Source: Rhynchopus sp. YZ270_cl-10
Lineage: Eukaryota > Euglenozoa > Diplonemea > Diplonemida > Diplonemidae
Direction of reading: 5' to 3'
NCBI GenBank assembly: GCA_964035575.1
Contig: OZ037878.1
Coordinates: 248,001-312,000 of the forward strand
DNA length: 64,000 nt
Within the stretch, counting starts at the first letter, position 1. Every line of letters begins with the position of its first letter. This document shows, one piece after another, positions 1-8,777 of this stretch. Below the pieces are notes generated by a model. The model was not told the origin of the DNA. It searched no databases and saw nothing but the letters and a program-made list of their open reading frames with translations. A program made the position numbers and the translations under genes.

Positions 1-103
1 AAAGCCCTCTCGTGAACAGTGTACCTTGGTATGACCGGCTGTACCGGGGGGGTGGACCCCAACCATGCAGTCCTACAATCCATTTCGTGGTCTGTACATC
101 TGA
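1..103 (-). repeat. Dispersed repeat R1, near-full copy
   Basis: R1 is a roughly 100-130 base element. Read on the minus strand it starts near CAGATGTAAACCACGAAATG, passes through ACTGCATGGTT, a C/G-rich middle and GGTACACTGTTCACGAG, and ends GGGCTTTGTATTTCAA. At least ten copies occur in this window, all in the same orientation as the genes, some full and some only the last 35-40 bases. Copies lie in introns of MCM2 and of the TBC gene and in spacers. No coding potential is evident. A short retroposed element or a structured spacer RNA are both possible. Confidence 0.8.
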
Positions 104-168
104 AAAGTGTCACTTGTCGTTCCCTCACCCCCCTTCTTGTAGTTGTTTGATGCGTTGACGCTTCCACA
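103..168. repeat. 66-bp repeat R6, copy 1
   Basis: This 66-base block abuts the R1 copy and is identical, as far as can be read, to 42196-42261 some 42 kb away. It contains GTCACTTGTCGTTCC and GATGCGTTGACGCTTCC. No other copy was seen. Perfect identity across 42 kb implies either recent copying or constraint, for example a small RNA gene. Confidence 0.85.
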
Positions 169-426
169 CACACTAAAAATTACCTGTTGGTTGGTGGTGT
201 TGCGGAGCACGGTTGGGTGAGTGAACGACGTGACACTTTCCGCTCACAAAGTAGTGTGCGTAAAAAAAAAAAAAGGGAACGAAGAAGACTGCCCCTCAAA
301 TCGTCCCGAGAGGAAGATATTCTGTTTGACACCGTCGAGAAAAGGACACGGAGGCTGCATGGTGGGTGTTGTGATAAAAAGGGTTGGCTATGGGTGTGTT
401 GAAATACGAAGAGTCTTCGGCAGCGC

Positions 427-770
427 TTGTCAGGGGATACGAGGCGATGGGTGGACGGTCGCTTACGCTACGGCAACCCGCAGAACCAGACGACGATCTG
501 GGCGAGGCTCGAGGCGGTGAGGGGGCAGATGCACAGAGCTATTGAGAAATTGCGGGATGATAATGCGGCGCCAGACGCCACCAAAGAACGCCGACAGGCA
601 AGTGTGGCGAGAGAGAAGCCTCCTCAGAGTATATATTACGACAACGAAGTCGAATGAGGATGCCCTAAAGTGGCAAATGGTTGAAACTGACCGCGACCGA
701 GATCAAGCCACGCCTGCGCGATCAGCTTGAAGACGTGGGAATCAAGGAAGATGACATACACGCTCTCTGG
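427..770 (+). pseudogene. Plus-strand coding relic, family unknown
   Basis: This GC-rich island stands out from the AT-rich flanks. It gives coding-like peptide stretches on the plus strand, opposite to all intact genes here: a charged, helix-prone stretch containing RLEAVRGQMHRAIEKLRDD, and later one containing IKPRLRDQLEDVGIKEDD. It does not form one complete gene. No family was recognised. It may be a decayed mobile-element protein or an old host gene. Similar plus-strand relics occur near 2740-2960, 20750-21030 and 53374-53760. Confidence 0.4.
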
Positions 771-1117
771 GTGTGAGTGCAAACGGGTGGCAAAAAGAGC
801 ACAATCGCGACGAGACTGATCCGGCATTCGCATTTCAGCGGATTCACGCCTGCTGGAACAAATTGGTAATATTAGATTAAGAGCGGTTATCTCGACGACG
901 AACACCCAGCGATGTGTCCAGAACGAAATTTAATATCAGTCCTAGTTCTCGAAGCACGCAACCACATCCTTTTCCCGAAAAAAATAAAAAATAGGGGGCT
1001 AAGGTTCTCAGGAAGCGAAGATAACGACAGTGATGAAGAAAACAGGGGGAGTAAACTGGGGGAGTCATTTTTTTATTTTCGGGTGCACCCAGATTGTGGA
1101 CCATAGGTTTTAGAGAA

Positions 1118-1165
1118 AGAGCAGGTTAGTAAGATGACCCTACGCTTGTGGTGTTTGTCACCTGA
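1118..1165 (-). repeat. Hairpin repeat R3, divergent copy
   Basis: A divergent member of the R3 hairpin family, which is described at 42290-42325. The outer stem (plus strand AAGATGA and TCACCT) is kept while the loop is changed. It lies about 490 bases after the stop of the 1652-2449 gene. Confidence 0.5.
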
Positions 1166-1651
1166 GGAATCAGTGGTCGTGAGAATTAGACAGACCAGTG
1201 TCCAATTTGTAACGGGAAGAAAAAAAGGTTGAGTCTGCTGGGATTTTGCAAGTGTAAACATTGCGCCAACCAAAAAAAAAAAAAGACAAGAGGAAATGTG
1301 CCTCTCGTACACATACAGTAATGTATCAGAAAAAGAATACCGAATGAAAGAAAAAAATTCCCACAAAAAGAGGTCAACTTCCTAAATCCCAGGAAACCCC
1401 CGGATTGCGAATAAAGACAATAGTTTCTATTCACCACCTGCATATTACCGTATAACCTCTGGAGAAAAAACACATCGTCGATTGATCGCCTCAGCAATGT
1501 CGTTTTGCTGTAACCCAAAAAAGAGAAAAATAACACCATTTCTTACAGTCATCGTACGATTCTGACTGTTTTCTACAATCGTAGTTTCACCTTAAAAAAA
1601 GAGAAGTACGAAAACACCTTTACAAGAAGCTTAAAAAACACACTCCCCTCC

Positions 1652-2449
1652 TCACCTCGCCCTCCGTCTGGGAAATGCAAATGCTGAGGTGCAGGAGAGT
1701 GCGCTGGTTGGGCGGGTTGGGGCGCTGCTTGGTCGCTTTGGCACATGCACCGGCGTCGACACTGCTACGGGCTGCGGCGTTTCACCACCGCCACTCCCAC
1801 TCCCACCACCACCCCCCTTCAACGAAGCAAAGAACTGATCCCACGGCACTGCCGCACGCAGCCCGCTCCTCAACGATATAACCGCATCAGCCCACGACGG
1901 CGCCGCCACAGGCGGCACTGCGGCCCCCACGGGGTGCACCGTGCCCGAGAGCAGAAGCTCCTCAAGCACTGAGCGCAGCGACCCTCCCGAGAGGAAGGAG
2001 AGCACCTCCGTCGGCGTGAGCGTGTCTCTGTCTTCGTAGCAGCGGTAGAGCACGGACTCCACGAGGACGCTGTCGAACGCAAGCATCGGGCAGTTGCGCC
2101 ACTCCTTCAACCGTTCCTGCCAGCACGCCACCTCCACGGTGATGTCCCTCTGGCTGCACCAATGCCTCACCAGCACGACTGCATCTGACGCATCGTTAGG
2201 CGTCACCTGCATTTTCGACTTCCTCCTCACACGAAGCTCCGACCGGAACTGCTGCTGCCTCTGCTCTCTCGTTGCCTGCCATTGTTTGAGAAACCGTACA
2301 CACGCTGCTACCTCTGCATCGGGTGCCGACTCCACATAGCCTATGACAGCATCACGCCCTTCATTGGGCTTCCGGCAAAGAGTATCCAACGTAGAAGAAT
2401 CGGGTATACAGGGAATAACAGAAGAGCGGCGTAGGCGGTAGCAAGACAT
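1652..2449 (-). CDS. Hypothetical protein, 265 residues
   Basis: A single uninterrupted frame of 265 residues with clear GC-rich coding bias against AT-rich flanks. No family was recognised. The N-terminal two thirds are mixed alpha-helical in character, with a basic, glutamine-rich stretch (REQRQQQFRSELRVRRKSK, about residues 60-80) and hydrophobic helices around residues 120-165. A glycine/serine linker (about 215-225) then leads to a proline- and serine-rich basic tail ending RRRAR. No signal peptide or membrane segment is visible, so a soluble protein is likely. The start is the first ATG of the frame. A pyrimidine-rich stretch precedes it, but no AG lies close to the ATG, so the 5' end is less certain than for its neighbours. 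Confidence 0.65.
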   Translation of the reverse strand: MSCYRLRRSSVIPCIPDSSTLDTLCRKPNEGRDAVIGYVESAPDAEVAACVRFLKQWQATREQRQQQFRSELRVRRKSKMQVTPNDASDAVVLVRHWCSQRDITVEVACWQERLKEWRNCPMLAFDSVLVESVLYRCYEDRDTLTPTEVLSFLSGGSLRSVLEELLLSGTVHPVGAAVPPVAAPSWADAVISLRSGLRAAVPWDQFFASLKGGGGGSGSGGGETPQPVAVSTPVHVPKRPSSAPTRPTSALSCTSAFAFPRRRAR

Positions 2450-3072
2450 AGAGTGAAAATGTGATGTGTGGAGGGTCGGAGAGTTGTTATGGAGGGTGGA
2501 GGAGGTGTGTTTTGTGATAAAAAAAGTGCAAAGTTGTTAAAGGTTTTGATCGAAGAGTGGGGCGTATGTGTGTGTGTGAGGGAAGTGGGGTTGCCTCACA
2601 TCGTTTTGCGAGGTTGTTTTTTGTGGGTTTTTTCTGGTTGTTGATTGGGAGTTTGGATAGAGAGACATAGAAGGTTGGTTGGTGGGAGGGCGGAAAACAT
2701 AACCGTTGCCATGTAAAAGAATCACTGTGGCTGCGCACCTCGTCTGTCATTGACATCTACATTGACTTCGAACGGTCTATGCGTCCATCTCGTGTTCTGA
2801 TAGACGATCGCATCAGAGGTGCGAGGATATGGTCATAGAGAAGCAGCAGGCCACCATTGCGTTCTGCAGGCTTGAAGTCGAAGAGGGAAGGGAATGTCGA
2901 AGAAAAAAGGACTCAACACCTGAAGGAGGGTGAGGGATTCTGTGGTTGCAAATTCTGCAGCGAATATCATATTCAGCCTTTTTCATCTATTTCTACTCCC
3001 ATCTGTAAAGACGGGGGTACCTTTTTTTTCGCATCGATAAAACCAGAAGGCAATTCTACCCCCCTTTTTGTT
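2450..3072. other. Spacer with a plus-strand coding-like island
   Basis: The first 300 bases are T/G-rich on the plus strand, that is pyrimidine-rich upstream of the 2449 start codon. Around 2740-2960 the sequence becomes more GC-balanced and gives a short coding-like plus-strand peptide (IDIYIDFERSMRPSRVLIDD) without a complete gene around it. This is probably another relic. Confidence 0.4.
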
Positions 3073-3546
3073 TCACAACACCTTTGGATGCTCCCACCTC
3101 GTGTAGTTTGCCAGCTCCTCCGGTCGGTGTATATTGCCCCTGAGCACACGGGGGATGGAGCCTCGCCTCGCGGCGTTGCTGGGCCTGCCTTGCTTACTGA
3201 GGGGGACAGGCGGGGCTCGGGGCATGGTTGGAAGCGAAGAGGTTGTTTCTAACACATGCTCCTGGTAGCTTCCACGAAACTCCGACGTTGGAATACCTGC
3301 GCATGGTGCAAGACATCCTGCCATGGTTGGGTGGTGCACCTGCCGTCTCCGTTCCGCGACCTTCCGTGTATAGTCACCACGCGCCACACTACACCCAATC
3401 CCCTCCTGCAATGAAGCAGAGGGTGCACGTCTGCGTCGTGTCCGTGCCACTGCAGGTGTCGTATGCGCGACATAGTCTGCACGTTGTGTGGAAGACCCCC
3501 ACATCCGGTCAGGTGGGTCCGCAATACGTCGCTCCGGAATATACAT
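3073..3546 (-). CDS. Small basic protein, possible axonemal microtubule-binding protein
   Basis: A 157-residue frame starting at an ATG that lies 16 bases after a strong acceptor (a C-rich tract, then CACAG at 3562-3564), which supports it as a real gene. The product is basic and low in hydrophobic residues: an RTRRRR cluster near residue 37, several R/K-D-Y motifs (STQRADYVAH around 20-30, GDYTRKV around 58) and an aromatic-proline end (YTRWEHPKVL). Short [ST]xxRxDYxxH-type motifs recall the Mn repeats of MAP6/SAXO microtubule-stabilising proteins of cilia, and this composition is common in microtubule inner proteins. That link is a weak inference. Without it this is a hypothetical protein. 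Confidence 0.6.
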   Translation of the reverse strand: MYIPERRIADPPDRMWGSSTQRADYVAHTTPAVARTRRRRAPSASLQEGIGCSVARGDYTRKVAERRRQVHHPTMAGCLAPCAGIPTSEFRGSYQEHVLETTSSLPTMPRAPPVPLSKQGRPSNAARRGSIPRVLRGNIHRPEELANYTRWEHPKVL

Positions 3547-3933
3547 TTTTTGGAAGGTTTTCTGTGGTTAGTGTTGCGGGGGGTTGGGGGTTGGTTTTCA
3601 AGTCCCTTCTCTTGACTGCTGTTTCATCAGATAGGTAGGTAGGGACAGTTTGTGAGTTTGGCAGTGGACATCGTAAATGGTAGGGTACTGTGCATGAGAA
3701 AAATTCCGCTTTTTTTTTTTTTTTGGAAATATCTTTTTTCGGGAGGGAGGGAAGGAGAGAGGAAGGTTACCAGCTATGGCGTACAGCTGCAGCCCTTTTC
3801 TCTTATCTAAAATATGGCTTTTTTGAGCGGGGGGTTTTGGTGTGGTTCCCCTTTTTTTTTTCTCGTTTTTTTTCCCCTCTGTTTTGCTCTTTTTTTTGCA
3901 TACAGCACAAAAAAAGAGGGATAAAAAAATTGA

Positions 3934-3968
3934 CTTGAAATACAAAGCCCTCTCGAGACAGTGTACCT
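3934..3968 (-). repeat. R1, truncated copy
   Basis: Only the terminal 35 bases of R1 (GTACACTG to TATTTCAA on the minus strand) are present, followed by poly-A/T. Confidence 0.6.
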
Positions 3969-4061
3969 AAAAAAAAAACACAAACTGCTCCGATCAAAGC
4001 AGCTCAAGTAAAAAATATCTAAAAAAATGCTCTCCAGTAGAGAACATAAAGAGAAAAGTTT

Positions 4062-4095
4062 GTAAGATGACCCCAAATCCTCTTACGTCACCTTA
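4062..4095 (-). repeat. Hairpin repeat R3
   Basis: R3 copy about 350 bases after the MCM2 stop. The outer stem is intact (AAGGTGA with TCATCTT, read on the minus strand) and the inner stem is partly decayed. Confidence 0.6.
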
Positions 4096-4444
4096 CCGAA
4101 AATATCACTTAAAAGATGCCTCACATTCGGTGTCTTTAAAGAAAGTTGGCCAGGATGTGATTTTGTCATCTTTATAAAAAAACCCCCCCACCCTTTGTCC
4201 CCCCTTTTCATCCATTTTTAAGAAAAAAGGTGCCAAAAACCGTCAGCGATGGACGGAAGACATCCATAAAGGGGGGGACAAAAAAAAAATGCTTTTTTTC
4301 AATTTGAGAAATAAAACCCGGTTTGTCCTTTTATGGTACGCTTTGTTTTGTGCGTAAAGTGTGTAATAAATATTCTGTGTTGATATTTTTTACTGCAATA
4401 CGCTCCCACTAAGAGGAAACCTCTTTGAGGCCCAACAAAAAAAA

Positions 4445-7400
4445 TTAGACACCATTCCAGACGATGTCTTTGTTAGCGTCCAATGTGTATGAATTGGTGA
4501 ACTGCTTTGTTGCAAAGAAGCGCTGTATGTCTCTCTCCACAATGTTGTACTCCTTCGCCTGCGCGTGGAAGTCCGACCCCTGGATGACGATCGTTTTGTT
4601 CTCGTAGGTCCCATACTTGAGGGACATAAGCTGGCATTGTTCCTTTACCCCTGCGGTCAACAAATGGTCGAGAATCTGGAAGTACTGCTTTTCCACAGCC
4701 AGGTAGCCGTTGTACTTTTTCTTGAGTGTTTCACGACGTTTGTACTGAAGCGTGCTTAGGAATGCGTGAAGGAAGAGGGCAATGGCTCGGCTCACGTCGT
4801 CCTCTCGTACATAGTGTGAAAGACGCATTTTTGCGAAGGCTTCTGCAAGACGGCAAATACTCTCCAAGTGTCGTACAACGATCTTCACACCGGATTCGTA
4901 CTTCATTGCACTGTCATCACGCAGCTCAATGTAGAACTTCACCAACCGATCTGTGCTGATGTTTTCCAACATAGGGCGGGAGGTGCTCCTAGCGTACAGA
5001 ATATACCTCTGAAGCAGCTTTTGTGGGAGCTGTAAGAATGGATGTTTTTTTAGCACTCCAAAGAAATTTTTGAGACAAATTGGTATGGACCTCAGGATGA
5101 AGAGAAATTAGAGATTTTCCAAAATCTCATTTTGGACGACGTAAACTAATCGTACAAAAAGAACCTGGGGTATTATCGTTGCAGAGCAAAACTAATGCAC
5201 ATCTAAACTGTGTTGCATACAGGGTTGAGCGTGCTCGGGTCGGTGTCCTCTTTGACCTCGGGTACTCCTTCAAGGAGGGGCGCGTCCTCCTCCCCTGCCT
5301 GCGCGAGGGGGTGGTTGCGGATGTGGGAGTTGACGACGAACTTTGCGAGCAGGGCGTCTTGGATGGGGTCGACTGTGTCGCGGATCTGTGAGGGGGGAAA
5401 AAATAGTTTTGCACAATGTCATGTGTCTCGAAAAACCGTAGTGTGAACCGGGGGAAGGTACACAACCGCTCGCATAAAGTTGAACCCAAGCCTCGCTTGG
5501 TCTAAAAAAATAAAATTAATTTGAAATACAAAGCCCTCTCGTGAACAGTGTACCTTGGTATGATCGGCTGTACCGGGGTGGACACCAAATCATGCAGTTC
5601 GACAATCCATTTCGTTTACATCTGGAAATAAATGTAATCAACATACCGCGTAGAGCAGGTCAAAACGAGATAAAATCGGCTGCGTCAAATTGACCTGATT
5701 CTCAAAGGTCTGCGTGCTGTCGTAGTGTCCCATGATCGGGTTCGCCGCTGCCACGATCGAGCACCGTGCCTGCAGCGACGTCACGATACCCGCCTTTGCA
5801 ATCGAAATAGTCTGCTGCTCCATGGCCTCGTGGATCGAGGTGCGGTCTTGGTCTCCCATTTTGTCAAATTCGTCGATAAGACAGTGGCCCTTATCGGCGA
5901 TGACCATGGCACCCCCTTCGAGGGTCCATTCTCCGGTCATTGAGTCTTTGTGGACGGCAGCTGTGAGACCTACTGCGGTACTCCCCTTGCCGGTGGTGAA
6001 GACTGCACGGGGGCTTGTCTTTTCGACGTATTTGAGGAACTGCGATTTTGCACACCCTGGGTCGCCAACGAGAAGGACATTGATGTCTCCTCGCATGCGG
6101 TGCTTGCCGCCGTTGACTTCCTTCGAAACACCGCCAAAGAGACTGCAGGCGATCCCCGCCTTGACTGTCTCATTCCCATGGATGCTGGGGCAGATGGACG
6201 CAGTGATCTTCTCGATGATGTTCGGGTGCTTCGACAGGTCAAGGAGCTCCTTCTTCTCGCTCTCCGTCATATCCTCTCGCAAGTCGTCAACACGCTTGCG
6301 CACTGCGTTCACTTCCAGCATTGTGTTAAACACAGGAAAGCCCTGTCGATGGTTCATCATCGGGTCGAAGAAGTTCTTGAAGATACCTGAAAGGGGGGGT
6401 GTTAAAGGATGAATGCAAACGGTATACCTGTAACCTGAATCTCATCCCCAGGGCGTGCAATGTCAACGAGGTCTTCGGTGAGAATCATTTCGATCCAGCG
6501 CGGGAGACGTCCTGGTGGGACGGTGCCTGGGGTCTCCTGGAGGATGGCGGTCTGGTAGTTGCGGTACTGCGTTTCGGAGTTGTTGAGGCGGAAGGGGCCG
6601 GGCTTCTGGCAGCTGGGGCACTGTTTTATTTTAGCCTCTTGACTACCGGTCTGCATGACCGGGCCGATGGTGTACCCACACGACAGACAGTCAAACTTTA
6701 CGGCCTGCAACTGTGGATACACCAAGGACCTCCTCGTCACAACACCGTGCACCATGCACAACATATTCATGTGTAGGCAGCGCAGGTTGCGAATAGCGTC
6801 GCTGATGGGAAGGCTGACCAGACGTACAATGATCTTGTCGGTCACCTTTGCATAGTTGGGGAAGAGGCGAAACACTTCCTTCGTTGCGACATCGTCGAAG
6901 AGGCGGAGTGTCGTTGATGGGGTTTCTCCAGCAAGAACTGCGAGACCGAGTTTGAACTTTGCGAGGTCCTGAAATTCGACAACAAGCGAGCTTTGGAGGT
7001 TCTGGACAATGTTGTTGAGACGCTGTGCGTAGACGAGCCCTGCCTCGGACTCATAGGTTCGCAGGAATTTACGGAACTGCCGCTTCACCTCGCGCATCAC
7101 GTTTTCACGTTTGATCGATTCGCTGGGCGCGCCGATGTTCTCCAGGTCCACTTGGTCTTGGCTTTCGGAGGAGGAAGACTCTGTGGAGACGTCATCTTCG
7201 GTGACAATGTCTTTTTCACGACGTGCGCTTCGTGTCTGGTTGGTGCGTGTGTTTGTGTGCGATGCGGTGAAGGATGTGGTCTCCGAGATATGAGTCTCGG
7301 CACCGTCAAGAACGTCTGCGAGGTCTGCCTGGCGTCGTGCATTGGCGCTGATGATGCGCTCCTCGCGGAGATCCTCGAGGCGGTCTCTCGCACTGCTCCC

Positions 7401-7568
7401 GATGGAGAACTGAGAGCTCGAGTCGTCATCCCCTGCAAGCATCGAATTCGCATCGTACCCATCGTCCTGTGCAGCCTCTCTCATATCCGCCTCCCACACC
7501 TTGTTGTCATCTAGATCGATCCCCACCTCTGAAGATGACTGCGTCGAGGCGTCATCACGGAACGCCAT
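4445..7568 (-). CDS. MCM2: MCM2, replicative helicase subunit
   Basis: Mini-chromosome maintenance protein 2, one of six AAA+ subunits of the nuclear MCM2-7 helicase that licenses and unwinds replication origins. Four exons join in frame: 7568-6428, 6386-5647, 5385-5221 and 5029-4445, giving 876 residues, close to other MCM2 proteins. Introns begin GTATAC, GTATGT and GTATGC and end CAG. Visible features: a serine- and acid-rich N-terminus; a zinc finger with paired CxxC (about 293-318); Walker [10 protein letters not shown] (about 487); Walker B LIDEFDK (about 549); arginine finger SRFDLL (about 621); and a C-terminal winged-helix region starting [14 protein letters not shown]. The MCM2 assignment rests on [17 protein letters not shown] and this C-terminal part. 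The ATG lies 18 bases after a C-rich tract ending CACAG. Intron 2 carries an R1 repeat. Confidence 0.96.
5476..5508 (-). repeat. R3-like hairpin inside MCM2 intron 2
   Basis: Inverted repeat CCAAGC-CTC-GCTTGG with R3-like flanks, in the second intron of MCM2 near the R1 copy. It shows that these hairpins also occur in introns and are not confined to 3' flanks. Confidence 0.5.
5521..5627 (-). repeat. R1, near-full copy in MCM2 intron 2
   Basis: This copy fills much of the 261-base intron 5386-5646. The intron's 5' splice site lies only about 20 bases from the R1 start (CAGATGTAAACG in gene sense). The insertion therefore accounts for most of this intron's length. Confidence 0.8.
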
Positions 7569-7585
7569 CTTAGGGTGGTAACGTT

Positions 7586-7620
7586 CTGTGGTAGGGGGGT
7601 GGGGGGGTGGGAAGGGGGTG
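7586..7620 (-). promoter_or_regulatory. Probable splice acceptor of the MCM2 5' UTR
   Basis: In gene sense a run of about 30 C/T/A bases (CCACCCCCCTACCACAG at its end) finishes 18 bases before the ATG. No matching 5' splice site was identified upstream, so a trans-splicing acceptor is the simplest reading. A 5' UTR cis intron is not excluded. Confidence 0.6.
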
Positions 7621-7906
7621 GAGAGAAGCGAGAGACTGCACGGCAAGACTAGTCAGGGGGGGACTACACTACTTTGCAACTATTAGCCGAAATAAGCAAA
7701 CACTACTGATGCTAAAGGAGTGGTGTTGCTGTAACTATCGTCGCAAAAAACACTAGTCATTTGGACTAATGGAAAAAGAGAGAGGGCTGTGTGTCAGGTC
7801 AGGAGAGTCCTTTGTTTTGTACGACCTATATCAAACAGGGTATTTTGGGGGGGGGCGTTTGTTTTTTTTTTTGAAGGGGAGAGAAAAGTTGGAACAAAAA
7901 AAAAAT

Positions 7907-8010
7907 CCCTAGTGGAGTTCGTCGGGTGTCTACACGAAGACAAAAGGTTTCAAAAAAAAACCGTAAATTTGGGTTTGGTGTGGACACCCCGAGGATGAGC
8001 TTCACTAACA
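7907..8010. repeat. Inverted pair of R2 hairpin repeats
   Basis: Two R2 units in opposite orientation: 7907-7938 on the plus strand sense and 7974-8010 in the usual orientation. They are separated by about 35 bases and form one larger foldback. This is the only place where an R2 unit runs against the others. Confidence 0.7.
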
Positions 8011-8777
8011 TTTTTTTTTTTTGCTGGGGGGCACGCGGAACATTATGGAAAATAAAAAAAATCACATAAAAATAAAGCACGCTCAGAGTGAAAATTTGAA
8101 AGATGCGCCACAGAATCGCTCATCTTTCTATTTTCAGTTTGGTTTTTTTGTTTTTGTTTTTGCTTTTTTTTGCGACGGCGGTCAAAAAATTTTGAAGCTT
8201 TAAAAATGTTAAGACGGTCCTAAGAGTCACCTTTAAAAGAAAAAAAAGAGGTGGCAAAGTTGAGATTTGGTATTCCCCACATCTTCTGCATCGTTGCCGT
8301 TCCTCTATTTCCTTTTGCAGCTATTATTGTTAACTCTGCGGAATACGTTGACGTTTTTTTTTTGTTTTCTTTTGTTTTATAAGCATCGACAAAACCACTC
8401 TTTGTCAATTAAAATGCGGAGGACGAAGTGATTGTTTCACAGTAATACAACAAAACATTGGCGGGGGTAAAAAAAAACCCCGTTTTGAAATCCCAAAAAT
8501 CCACTTTAGTTTTTTTTTACCCTCTCCGGTGTTTGTTGTCTTACTGTAACAAAAAAAAAAAAACTATGGCAGATGCACACTAATGCAACACACTATACTT
8601 TCGTTTAATAAAACAACCTCTCTCCCCCGAAAGAGACCTACTCCCTCTTTCTTTTAATTTCTTTTTCTTTTTTTTACATCGTTTTCAATAGATTTCCCCC
8701 TTTTTTAATTTTTTTTTGAAAACTATTGATTACAATTTTTGGGTAGAGTTGTAGAGTTGTTTTGTCCTTTTTTTCCT

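Larger units (their letters stand above)
169..1651. other. Gene-free end region
   Basis: Apart from the coding relic at 427-770 and a hairpin repeat R3 near 1118-1165, this stretch is AT-rich with poly-A runs. No convincing gene was seen. It lies 3' of the minus-strand gene at 1652-2449. Confidence 0.5.
3547..4444. other. Spacer between MCM2 and the 157-residue gene
   Basis: AT-rich with long T and A runs (3707-3724, 3850-3897) and no gene. It holds a truncated R1 copy (3934-3968) and an R3 hairpin (4062-4095). It spans the MCM2 3' flank and the 5' flank of the next gene. The pyrimidine tract used by the downstream gene is at its low-coordinate end. Confidence 0.6.
7569..8777. other. Spacer between carboxypeptidase and MCM2
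   Basis: Next to MCM2 is the pyrimidine tract and acceptor (ending at 7586-7588). The rest is AT-rich with homopolymers. It contains an inverted pair of R2 repeats (7907-8010) and a decayed R3 hairpin (about 8208-8240). No gene was seen. Confidence 0.6.

Noticed and set aside
2487-2756. Open frames of 60-90 codons on the minus strand between the two small genes
   Set aside because: They are simple T/P/H-rich readings of a pyrimidine-rich spacer without conserved features.
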